A stretch of 64,000 bases of DNA, taken from JBDHWG01 sp039810085 (GTDB taxonomy: Bacteria; Chloroflexota; Anaerolineae; Epilineales; JAHCIE01). Made by a program: the position numbers and the translations under genes. Under the pieces are notes generated by a model that ran no database searches, was not told the DNA's origin, and worked only from the letters and a program-made list of their open reading frames with translations. Below, piece by piece: positions 42,950-50,745 of this stretch (its first letter is position 1; each line of letters opens with the position of its first letter). The stretch lies in NCBI GenBank assembly GCA_039810085.1, contig JBDHWG010000021.1, positions 1 through 64,000 of the forward strand. The letters are read 5' to 3'.

Positions 42950-43750
42950 TTACGCGTTCGGGTTCGCGTTGGGACGCGCCAGGCGTCGGCTGCGGAAGTT
43001 TAGGAACGCGCCCAGGGCCACAATTGCAGCGGTAAGAATGCTTAGCCCCGACGACGGCCACAGGTTGCGCGAGGGCAGCCGCGGGTTCGACGGCAGCCCG
43101 TAGACCTCCGGCTTGTCCTCCAGCAGATAGAACACGTTCAGGCCGCCAACGATGTCGGCGCTATCGCCGTACAGATACGCCGCCGTCCGGCCCTGACTGT
43201 GGAGCTGGTCAACGCGGGCGCGGGCGCGGGTGAGTAAGTCCTGCACGTCACCGAACAGGATCGAACCCGTCGGGCACGCCTGGGCGCACGCTGGCGTCAA
43301 GCCATTCTGCAGGCGGTCGTAGCATAACGTACACTTCTTAGCCGTGCCGCTGACATGGTCCATGGCGACGACGCCGAACGGGCAGCCTGCCACGCAGTTG
43401 CGGCAGCCGTTGCACACGTCCTGCTGGATGTACACTGTGTCGTACTCGGTGCGGATGATGGCGCCGGTTGGGCAGACCTCCAGGCAGCCAGCGTGGACGC
43501 AGTGCTTGCAGCAGTCGCTCATCATCAGCCAGCGGCCAGCGTCGGCGGCGCGGGTGTCTGGGAACTGCTCGATGAACTTGACGTGGCGCCAGTTGTAGGC
43601 GTCGAGGGTCAGAGTATTGTCGTAGCTGGCGCCGGTCAGCGCGAAGGCGCTGTTGGTCGGCAGCTGGTTCCACTGGTGGCAGGCCACTTGACAGGCTTTG
43701 CAGCCGATGCAGACTGTGGTGTCGGTAAAGAAGCCTTTTGCGTTCGCCAT
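42950..43750 (-). CDS. Formate dehydrogenase iron-sulfur subunit (FdnH/HybA-like)
   Basis: The 266-residue protein has four ferredoxin-like cysteine clusters: CIGCKACQVACHQW, CCKHCVHAGCLEVCP, CNGCRNCVAGCPFG and the CTLC...CAQACPTGS group. They would carry electrons from the catalytic subunit to the membrane partner. A C-terminal hydrophobic helix (SGLSILTAAIVALGAFLNF) anchors it, as in FdnH. It starts 10 bases after the catalytic subunit and lacks its own signal peptide, consistent with co-export with the Tat-dependent subunit. Confidence 0.93.
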   Translation of the reverse strand: MANAKGFFTDTTVCIGCKACQVACHQWNQLPTNSAFALTGASYDNTLTLDAYNWRHVKFIEQFPDTRAADAGRWLMMSDCCKHCVHAGCLEVCPTGAIIRTEYDTVYIQQDVCNGCRNCVAGCPFGVVAMDHVSGTAKKCTLCYDRLQNGLTPACAQACPTGSILFGDVQDLLTRARARVDQLHSQGRTAAYLYGDSADIVGGLNVFYLLEDKPEVYGLPSNPRLPSRNLWPSSGLSILTAAIVALGAFLNFRSRRLARPNANPNA

Positions 43751-43759
43751 GGCTGTCCC

Positions 43760-46700
43760 CTATGCCTTCAGGCGTCCCTTGCGGACGTTGCAGGTGAACA
43801 CCTTGCCCTCGTGGATGGTCACGTTCGGCTCGCAGGCCATGTGGGTCAGGTCGTTGGTCACACTGCCGCGCACGACGCCCTTGTAGCCCCAGTGCCAGGG
43901 CATGCCGACCTCGTGTAAAATCTGGCCGTTGATGCGCAGTGGCTTCATGCGCCGCGTCACCAATGCCTTCGCCTCGATCTGGCCGCGTGGCGTCTCGACG
44001 ACGACCCAGTCCAGGTTGTTGATGCCCTTCTCCAGCGCCAGCTCGGGACTCATCTCGATGAACAGCTCGGGCTGGAGCTCGGCGAGCCAGGGCAGCCAGC
44101 GGCTCATCGTGCCTGACAGGTGGTGCTCCGTCAGGCGGTAGGTCGAGATGACGATGGGATAGTTTGGGTCGGCCACCTGGGCCAGCTTGTTCGACGGCTC
44201 GTCGGTGAAGTACTTCGTCGCCGGATTAGTCTGCTGCTTGTACATTGGGTTCTGGAGCGGCGACTCAGCCGGCTCATAGTGGGTTGGGAACGGGCCATCG
44301 CGGAGCTGGGCAGGCGCGTAGAGCCAGGCGCGGCCATCCGTCTGCATGATGAACGGGTCGCTGCCCGAGTGGGCGTCCAAGCCCGTGCCGTCCGGCTTGG
44401 CCGGCGTGCTGGGCGCTTTGGTCGCCGCGAAGTCCGGCACGTCCGCCCCCGTCCACTTCTTCTGGGCATCGTCCCACCAGACGTACTTCTTGCGGTCGGA
44501 CCAGGGCTGTCCGTTGGGATCGGCCGAGGCGCGGTTGTAGAGGATGCGGCGGTTAGCGGGCCAGGCGAATCCCCATCCCTGGTGGCTGCCTAGTGTACCG
44601 GGCGCATCGGCTTTGCGGTTCTGCGCCTTGTTGACGCCGTCCTGGGTGTACACGCCGGAGTAAATCCAGCAGCCGGATGCCGTCGAGCCATCGTCCTTCA
44701 AGTCGGCGAAGCCGGCGACGAGCTTTTTGTCGGCGACCGTCCAGCCGTGGACTTCCTTCATGATGTCCGCCGCTAGCGGCTCCTCGTCGTTGCCCGTGCC
44801 GCGGACGCCGTACTGCATCGTGATGGACTGGATGGCGCGGTCGTTCGGGTTCGTGCTGCCCTGGTACATTGCCTTGAGGCGCTTCATGAGCTGGTGCATG
44901 AACCACAGCTCGCTGCGCGCGTCGCCCGGCGGCTCGGCGGCCTTCTCGTGCCACTGGATGAGACGCTGGGTGTTGGTGAACGAGCCGTCCTTCTCCGGTG
45001 CGCCCGCCGCTGGCAGGAAGAAGACCTCGGTCTTGATGTCCTGCGGCTTGAGCTCGCCGTTCAGTACCTCCGGCGAGTCCTTCCAGAACGACGCCGTCTC
45101 GGTCTCGAAGATGTCGCGCACGACGAGGAAGTCGAGCTGGGCCAGAGCGCGGCGCTGCATGCGGGCGTTCTGGCCGCCAACAGCGGGATTCTGCCCCATC
45201 GCAAAGAAGCCGCGAATATTGCCCTTACCCATGTCGATGAACATCGGGATGTGGGAGTGGTCGCCGCTAGTCTTGGGGATGAGGTCGTAGAGGTAGTCGT
45301 TGTCCTTGGTCGCCGCGTCGCCGAAGTAGGCCTTGAGCAAGCTGACCATGTACTTCGGTGTGTTGAACCACCAGCCCGTCTGCTTCGTCTCAACGTTCAG
45401 GTAGGACGCCAGGTTGTCGTGGGGCCGCGTGATGCTCGGCTGCGACAGGTAGCCCGGCAGGCTGTGGTAGAGCGTCGGAATGTCGGTGCTGCCCTGGATC
45501 GTGGCGTGGCCGCGCAGGGCCAGGACGCCGCCGCCAGGCCGGCCCATGTTGCCCAGCAGCGCCTGTACCATGCCCGCTGCGCGGATCATCTGCACGCCGG
45601 TCGTGTGCTGCGTCCAGCCGACAGCATAGCAGAACGCGCCAGTCATGTCGCGGCCGCTACGCTTGGTGAATTCGTCGGCGACCTTCAGGAACAAGTCCTT
45701 CGGGCAGCCGCATACCTGCTCCACCATCTCAGGCGTGTAGCGGGCGTAGTGGCGCTTCATGACCTGGAAGACGCACTTCGGGTCCTGAAGCGTCTCGTCC
45801 TTGGGGGCCCAGGGTGGCGCGACATTCGTCGGCGGGGTGAGTCGCTGGCCGGGCTGCGTGCCTTGCGGCGGCGGTGTGGCTTGCGGGTGGTCGCCACTGC
45901 CCGAGGCATACGCCCAGGAATCGACGTTGTAGGTCTTGTCTTTGTCGCTCCAACCGCTGAACAGGCCGTCCAGGTCTTCAGCATCCTGGTAGTCGTCGCG
46001 GAGGAGCGTCGCCGCGTTGGTGTACTTGACGACGTAGTCCTTGAAGTAGCGCTCGTTCTGAATGATGTAGTTGATGAGCGCACCGAGGAAGACGATGTCC
46101 GAGCCGGCGCGGATGGGGACGTGGTAGTCGGCCATGGCCGACGTGCGGGTGAAACGCGGATCGACGTGAATCAGGATGGCGGGACGGTCCTTGCGCGTCT
46201 TCGCCTGCATGACGAAGCGGAACGCGACCGGGTGGCACTCCGCCATGTTAGAGCCCATGATGAGGATAGCATCCGAGTTGGCGATATCCCAGGTTGCCGT
46301 TGTGGCCGCGCCGCGGCCGAATGAGACCCCCAGACCGGGGACCGAGGCGGAGTGTCAGATACGGGCCTGGTTCTCGATGTACACCATTCCTAGCGCGCCG
46401 AAGTACTTCTTCATCAGATAGTTTTCTTCGTTGTCCAGGGTTGCGCCGCCCAGCGAGGCCAGCGCCATGGTGCGGTTGACGACCTTGTCGCCCAGTTTCT
46501 GCTGGAACGTGGCGTCGCGCACGGCCTTCACTTTCTCGGCGATGCGGTCCATGCACCAGTCCAGGGGCTTTTCCTCCCACTGGGTCCCGCCGGGGGCGCG
46601 ATAGAGGGCCTTGCTCACGCGCTGGGGGTTGACCGTGAGCTGATAGGTGGCCGCGCCCTTTGGGCAGAGGGTGCCACCGTTGATGGGCGAGTCGGGGTTG

Positions 46701-46930
46701 CCCTCGATATTGGTGATCTTGCCGTCCTGCACGGAGATGAGCTGGGAGCAACCGACGGCGCAGTAGGGGCACACCGAGGGGTAGGTCTTCGCACCCTGGG
46801 TGCGCAGGCGCGAGGCGTTACGGCGCATCGGCCCCATGTCGATGCCAAGATGGGACAGGTCGCCCAACGCCAGGCCCGCTGCTGCGGTTGACGTCAACTT
46901 CAGGAAGTCACGTCGCGTGACCTGTGTCAT
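43760..46930 (-). CDS. fdnG: Formate dehydrogenase catalytic subunit, selenoprotein with in-frame UGA (Sec192)
   Basis: This molybdopterin enzyme oxidises formate to CO2. The frame from 46930 reaches a TGA at 46355-46357 and continues in the same frame to 43760, for 1056 residues in all (FdnG is about 1015). Residues before the TGA are ENQARI and after it HSASVPGLGVSFGRGAATT, matching the FDH active-site stretch where selenocysteine occurs. A SECIS-like hairpin follows. The N-terminus has a Tat signal (TRRDFLKLTSTAAAG), so it is exported folded. The [4Fe-4S] ligands are Cys54, 57, 61 and 89, with Lys91 nearby. The C-terminal part (GVRGTGNDEEPLAADIMKEV, KAQNRKADAPG-like loops, TYRLTEHHLSGTM) is FDH-N type. 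It is the first gene of the fdh cluster. No sel genes are in the window. Confidence 0.93.
46325..46357 (-). promoter_or_regulatory. Bacterial SECIS-like hairpin and selenocysteine UGA codon
   Basis: The UGA is 46355-46357. Eighteen bases further on, the loop GGTCT (46332-46336) is closed by a 7-bp stem, GGTCCCC with GGGGGTC (46337-46343 and 46325-46331, including two G-U pairs). The known E. coli fdhF element also has a GGUCU-type apical loop at about this distance, which SelB recognises. This is strong support for recoding rather than a stop. Confidence 0.85.
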
Positions 46931-46945
46931 GCCTCCTCCTCGAGG

Positions 46946-46961
46946 AGCGACTGAAGTCGCT
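46946..46961. repeat. Small CGACTGAAG-type inverted repeat
   Basis: AGCGACT and its complement AGTCGCT flank the 2-base loop GA, in the leader of the formate dehydrogenase genes 16 bases upstream of the start codon. The core is shared with the hairpin at 41161-41186. It could mask the ribosome site of fdnG. Confidence 0.55.
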
Positions 46962-47133
46962 AATGTGAACGGGTCCTATTAGAAAGAGTCGCCAATATCA
47001 ACGCCAATCTATGCTGATAGCGAAGCCAATGTATCCGAGCAGGGAGAGTGAGGATAGGGAAAACCGGCCAACATTGGAGCGTGTTGGCGCTATTCCCCCA
47101 TTCTTGACCTGAAACGTCTCACGGAGTGCCGCT

Positions 47134-47163
47134 ATTCTAAATGAGTCTTAACGGACTTGTCAA
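47134..47163 (-). promoter_or_regulatory. Sigma-70-type promoter of the formate dehydrogenase operon
   Basis: On the minus strand TTGACA (47158-47163, perfect) and TAGAAT (47134-47139, 5/6) are 18 bases apart. The predicted transcript starts near 47127, giving an unusually long leader of about 200 bases before fdnG. The 312-base gap 46931-47242 holds no gene. Apart from this promoter and the small inverted repeat at 46946-46961 I see nothing else in it. Confidence 0.65.
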
Positions 47164-47242
47164 GCGAAAAACGTCTTAAAACGAAATTCTCCCCTCAGCG
47201 GGGAGAACTCGTACACGACACGAGCGAATGTGTGGGAGATAT

Positions 47243-47869
47243 CTATGATGTGGCTGGCGCCAACCGCGCGACACCCACGGCTCCCTGTCCCAGCTGCACG
47301 ACCGAGCCATCGATGACCCGGCCTAGCTCTAGCACAGCAATACTTGGGCCAGCAGCGAGGACTTCACCCGATGGAGTCGCAACCGCGCCGGGATTCATGA
47401 CGAGCGTGTGCTCGTGCTGGAGGCGGCACGCCGCCGCAGGGTGAGCGAACACGATGCAGTCCACAGAGGGGAAGGCGCGGAGCAGCGTCATGTGCTGCTC
47501 GCGGTGAGCGTCGGGCGACCGGTCGGCGCCGAACCAGCCGCGCAGCGTCCCCGTCACGGAACGCACGTCGTGGCCGTGGGTTAGCATCACGGACTTGCCA
47601 ACGACTTTGAGCAGGCGATGCAGCGGAAGACGGTTCGTCCGATTATCAGTATCGCCGGCCACGGCGAACACAGGCGCGATAGCCTGGAGACGCGTAATGA
47701 CCGAGATTTCGCCAATGTCTCCGGCGTGCAAAATTAGGTCAACACCGGCCAGGGCGTCGGCGACAATATCTGGCAGAACGCCGTATGTATTGGCAACAAT
47801 TCCCACACGGGGCGGGCGGTCGCGGCGAGCAGGCAAACGAACCATCGTACTGGTGATATTCTTGACCAT
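47243..47869 (-). CDS. YfcE-like metallophosphoesterase with eroded metal ligands
   Basis: The protein follows the YfcE/MJ0936 phosphodiesterase pattern strand by strand: RVGIVANTYGVLPDIVADAL, LILHAGDIGE, VFAVAGDTDNRTNRLPLHRL, VMLTHGHDV, VDCIVFAHPAAACRLQ and TLVMNPGAVATPSG. Canonical members have SDTHG, GN(C/H)D and GHTH at the first, third and last sites. Here these are ANTYG, GDTD and AHPA, so four of the usual metal ligands are changed while HAGD and HGH remain. It is probably inactive or altered. The start is uncertain: ATG 47869 (MVKNITSTMV) is chosen because homologues begin just before the first strand. The frame is open to 47956. Confidence 0.7.
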   Translation of the reverse strand: MVKNITSTMVRLPARRDRPPRVGIVANTYGVLPDIVADALAGVDLILHAGDIGEISVITRLQAIAPVFAVAGDTDNRTNRLPLHRLLKVVGKSVMLTHGHDVRSVTGTLRGWFGADRSPDAHREQHMTLLRAFPSVDCIVFAHPAAACRLQHEHTLVMNPGAVATPSGEVLAAGPSIAVLELGRVIDGSVVQLGQGAVGVARLAPATS

Positions 47870-48075
47870 ACGGGGGGGAGGTCCTTTCTCACACATACCC
47901 AACGACCACGGTTGTGTGCCTTCCTCTACTAGTATCAGTATATCCAGGCACGCCACAAAAACAAGTATGGACCTTCACAACTTATACGTTATTGAAGCTA
48001 AAAAGTGACGGTTCACGCAGAAGCTGAGGCAAAGCGAGGAGAAGCCTGAATAGAATGAGGCGCTATTGTTGAGGC

Positions 48076-48606
48076 TTAGGGCACATAACCCGCTCGACCG
48101 AGGCGGCGGCGTAGGGAGGCAAGCGCGCGATATTGAAGCTGCTTCACCGCCCCCGCGCTCTTCCCCAGCAGAGCGCCAATTTCACTCGGCTCAAACCCTT
48201 CGACGAAGCGCAGATAAAGCACCTTCTGCTGTTCCGGTGTGAGCTGTTCGAACACCGAGCGAACGTCTAGATGGAGAAAAGTCTCCTCGAGCGGCGTAAT
48301 CACAATCGTAGCGTCGTCGAAGCGCACGCCATTGTTTTCCACAAGATGCCGGCGGTACTCGTCAATGACAAGATTTCGACCTACGCGGTACAGCCAGCCC
48401 GGCAGCGCCTCAGCCGGAATGGCGCCGGTTTGAAGGGCGCGGCACAGGCGCAAGAAAACTTCGTTGGTGAAGTCTTCCGCGTTATCGGCGTCGTTCGTCA
48501 GATAGCAAAGGTACCGATAGAGGCCGTCGTAGTACCGCCCAAACAGGTAACTTATGCGCTCCGGCGACTTCGCAGAATACGACTCGGATGCGGCGAGGAG
48601 AGGAAT
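48076..48606 (-). CDS. Sigma-70 family (ECF-like) RNA polymerase sigma factor with unclear start
   Basis: Region 2 is visible as SYLFGRYYDGLYRYLCYLTN followed by DADNAEDFTNEVFLRLCRAL. Region 4 is visible as RSVFEQLTPEQQKVLYLRFV followed by EGFEPSEIGALLGKSAGAVKQLQYRAL. The frame is open from the stop at 48619-48621 downward, but no ATG, GTG or TTG occurs before a TTG at 48453, which would delete most of region 2. The ATT at 48606, with AGGGAAG upstream, is a possible non-standard start. Alternatively a frameshift has separated an N-terminus in the next frame (which reads AWLRYFEREEQF). No anti-sigma gene is adjacent. Confidence 0.7.
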   Translation of the reverse strand: MPLLAASESYSAKSPERISYLFGRYYDGLYRYLCYLTNDADNAEDFTNEVFLRLCRALQTGAIPAEALPGWLYRVGRNLVIDEYRRHLVENNGVRFDDATIVITPLEETFLHLDVRSVFEQLTPEQQKVLYLRFVEGFEPSEIGALLGKSAGAVKQLQYRALASLRRRLGRAGYVP

Positions 48607-48621
48607 TGCTCTTCCCTTTCA

Positions 48622-48920
48622 AAGTAGCGCAGCCAGGCTAAGCCCACCAACCCGTCCCCACCTGCACTCATCGAGTAGGCGGAACAGGTAGGCTTCGGTG
48701 CTACCCACCCTATCCAGTGGAGCGTCCCCAACCCCACGGCCATCGGTCTCGGCGCACGAGGGCTGTCCCCTCACGGCTGCATCAAGACGCAACCGTCCCT
48801 CGCACGACTGAGCACGCGCACATTTAATGACGCCGATTGTGTCATTTGGTTACGGGCATAGAAACCTAATTTTACCTGATTTTCATTTTTCTCATCAAAT
48901 CCCATTCTACGATGCAGAAA
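48622..48920. other. Non-coding gap of about 300 bases
   Basis: No convincing gene, RNA or repeat was seen. The part from 48820 to 48915 is clearly more AT-rich than the surroundings and could hold promoters for the sigma-factor gene. The minus-strand frame 48552-48743 might contain a displaced N-terminus of that sigma factor. Confidence 0.4.
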
Positions 48921-49565
48921 TTAGTTCTCGCTCACGAACGGGTTGGTGCGCTTCTCGCGGCCAATCGTGGTCGCGTCGCCGTGGCCTGAGAGAACGACCG
49001 TATCATCGGGGAGGGTATAGAGCTGCGTGCGTATGGAGCGCTCCAGCGTGGGGAAGTTGCCGCCCAGGTCCGTGCGCCCAATGCTGCCCTGGAACAGGGC
49101 ATCGCCGCTAAACACGATACCCCGCTCGCCGGGTAGCGGCGCCCAGTAAAAGCTCACACTCCCGCTGGAATGGCCCGGCGTCAGAAGCACCTTCAACTTG
49201 ATGTCGTCGATGGCAACCGTCTCGCCCTCCTTGAGCCACGCATCGACGGGCGGTGGCGGCGGAAGCTCGATGCCCAGAAAGTGACGCGCCTGCAGGGGCA
49301 TGGCCGCCAGGAGGGACGCGTCGGCCGGGTGCATCATGAACGGCGCGCCTGTCGCCGCGCGTACTGCGGCGACGGCCATGACGTGGTCAATGTGGGCGTG
49401 GGTCGCCAGGATAAGCTTCGCCTGAAGGTGGCTCACCTCCAGCGCCTCCAGAATCACATCCGGCTCGTCACCGGGGTCAATGACGAATGCCTGGCGGGTG
49501 CGTTCATCTCCAACCAGGTAGCAGTTCGACTCGAAAGGACTTACGACTAGCTGCCTGACAATCAT
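48921..49565 (-). CDS. MBL-fold metallo-hydrolase (glyoxalase II-like)
   Basis: The start is ATG 49565 (MIVRQLVVSPFESNCYLVGD), with GGAG eight bases upstream. The frame is open further but the extension lacks family similarity. The 214-residue protein has the metallo-beta-lactamase motifs LATHAHIDHVMAVAAV (H-x-H-x-D-H), LLTPGHSSGSVSFYW, VFSGDALFQGSIGRTDLGGN and LSGHGDATTIGREKRTNPF. This subgroup of YcbL-like hydroxyacylglutathione hydrolase-related enzymes cleaves thioesters or related bonds. It begins 4 bases after the HAD gene stops. Confidence 0.9.
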   Translation of the reverse strand: MIVRQLVVSPFESNCYLVGDERTRQAFVIDPGDEPDVILEALEVSHLQAKLILATHAHIDHVMAVAAVRAATGAPFMMHPADASLLAAMPLQARHFLGIELPPPPPVDAWLKEGETVAIDDIKLKVLLTPGHSSGSVSFYWAPLPGERGIVFSGDALFQGSIGRTDLGGNFPTLERSIRTQLYTLPDDTVVLSGHGDATTIGREKRTNPFVSEN

Positions 49566-49569
49566 CGCA

Positions 49570-50523
49570 TCACTCCACATGAAACTGAGGTTGAACCAGC
49601 CATCGCTCGCCAGCCACTCGCCGCGACCGAGCCACGTCGCGCAGCGCCTTGACACCCCGGTCGATCACCAATCGCGTATCCGCGCTGTATTCCAGCATCG
49701 GCAGATCGGTAATGTTGTCGCCCGCGACCAGGACCGGCGGCTGCGTCGGGTGAATGTAGCGCTGAATGGCAAGCACCTTACCCCACGTCGCTGGGACGGG
49801 CAGTTCGAGGTCGCTCGTGATGACGCCGTCCTCGACCCGCGTTCGCATCCCGATCACGCGGTCCGTTCGCAGTCCGAGGTACTTCGCCATCGCCTGAACC
49901 GACCAGATGTTGGTTGCCGAGACGACCCACGCTGCGATGCCCGCCTCCTCCAGCGCCCGCATCAGGTCGAGAATCTCGGCATACGGGCGCAGTCCCTGGT
50001 GGAAGTTTAGCTGACTTCCGGCGACGGTGTAGGGCCGGGGCTGTAAGGGCATCGCCACCTCGGCCTCGATGGCGATGCGCGTCAGACGCTTGACCTCGTC
50101 CACTGTAAGCCCCGCCAGCAAGCGTGTCTGCCACGGGAAACCCTCCTGCGGGTCCACCTGCCCTGAACGCAGGTAGCCCAACAGTACCGCCTCGCGCCAG
50201 GCATGGTGCTCCGCCATCTCTGCCCGCTCGTCCGGCGGTATCTCGCTCAGCCGCGCCACATGGTCGCGCAGCGGGTCATCCGGCCCGACACCGAGGATCG
50301 ACCAGAACTCGTCCTGGTCGTGGGCAAAAGCCAGGTCCTCGATCTGGCGCAGAAAGAGGGCGTCTCCGATGTCGTGACGGATGACAGTCTGGTCCCAGTC
50401 GAACACGGCGAAGGGGGGGGACGATGGGTCGTACGCGGCGCTCTCGCGGCCGGCCCGACCGATGAGGTTTTCCAGCGCCGCGCGGTTGTCGGGGAGCCAC
50501 GAGCCTTGCATGAGCACGCGCAT
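49570..50523 (-). CDS. HAD-superfamily hydrolase (phosphoserine phosphatase-like)
   Basis: This 317-residue protein has the HAD catalytic signature FAVFDWDQTVIRHDIGDALF (nucleophile Asp and general acid Asp/Gln site), motif II Ser/Thr in AAWVVSATNIWSVQAMAKYL, a motif III region VPATWGKVLAIQRYI, and motif IV VLVAGDNITDLPMLEY. The cap domain is alpha helical, as in SerB-type enzymes. Motif I has Gln where many phosphatases have Gly (DWDQT), as often in this bacterial branch. The GGAGG lies only two bases before ATG 50523 and is better spaced for GTG 50517, so the exact start is uncertain. Confidence 0.82.
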   Translation of the reverse strand: MRVLMQGSWLPDNRAALENLIGRAGRESAAYDPSSPPFAVFDWDQTVIRHDIGDALFLRQIEDLAFAHDQDEFWSILGVGPDDPLRDHVARLSEIPPDERAEMAEHHAWREAVLLGYLRSGQVDPQEGFPWQTRLLAGLTVDEVKRLTRIAIEAEVAMPLQPRPYTVAGSQLNFHQGLRPYAEILDLMRALEEAGIAAWVVSATNIWSVQAMAKYLGLRTDRVIGMRTRVEDGVITSDLELPVPATWGKVLAIQRYIHPTQPPVLVAGDNITDLPMLEYSADTRLVIDRGVKALRDVARSRRVAGERWLVQPQFHVE

Positions 50524-50593
50524 ATCCTCCAATGGAACGTTTATTGCAGGGAACGACGGCTAAGCCCGTTCGCCCGATGCTAGTATATCGCCA

Positions 50594-50622
50594 TTGACAG
50601 CGCCCGCCAACTCCGATATACT
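50594..50622 (+). promoter_or_regulatory. Near-consensus sigma-70 promoter of the peptide ABC transporter operon
   Basis: TTGACA (50594-50599, perfect) and TATACT (50617-50622, 5/6) are separated by exactly 17 bases. The predicted transcript starts near 50629, giving a leader of about 117 bases with two palindromes. Confidence 0.75.
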
Positions 50623-50640
50623 GGCAGTGATACTCTATTT

Positions 50641-50696
50641 TTGTGTGTGGGACACACAAGCTACAAATCATTCTCGAAACTGTGTGCCTCGCACAC
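50641..50696 (+). promoter_or_regulatory. Two GTGTG palindromes in the leader of the peptide ABC operon
   Basis: TTGTGTG-TGGGA-CACACAA (50641-50659) and GTGTGC-CTC-GCACAC (50682-50696) share GTGTG/CACAC half-sites, with centres 39 bases apart. They lie just downstream of the predicted start point, a good place for a repressor operator pair or for paired RNA hairpins. No regulator gene is adjacent. Confidence 0.45.
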
Positions 50697-50745
50697 GTCA
50701 TTGGCCCCCGCGATGGGGCCACGCTCGAGGAGGAGCCAACTTAAT

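Noticed and set aside
46258..46357. Formate dehydrogenase catalytic subunit as a pseudogene with a nonsense codon
   Set aside because: The frame continues without a shift, the TGA sits at the Sec site of the family and a SECIS-like hairpin follows at the right distance.
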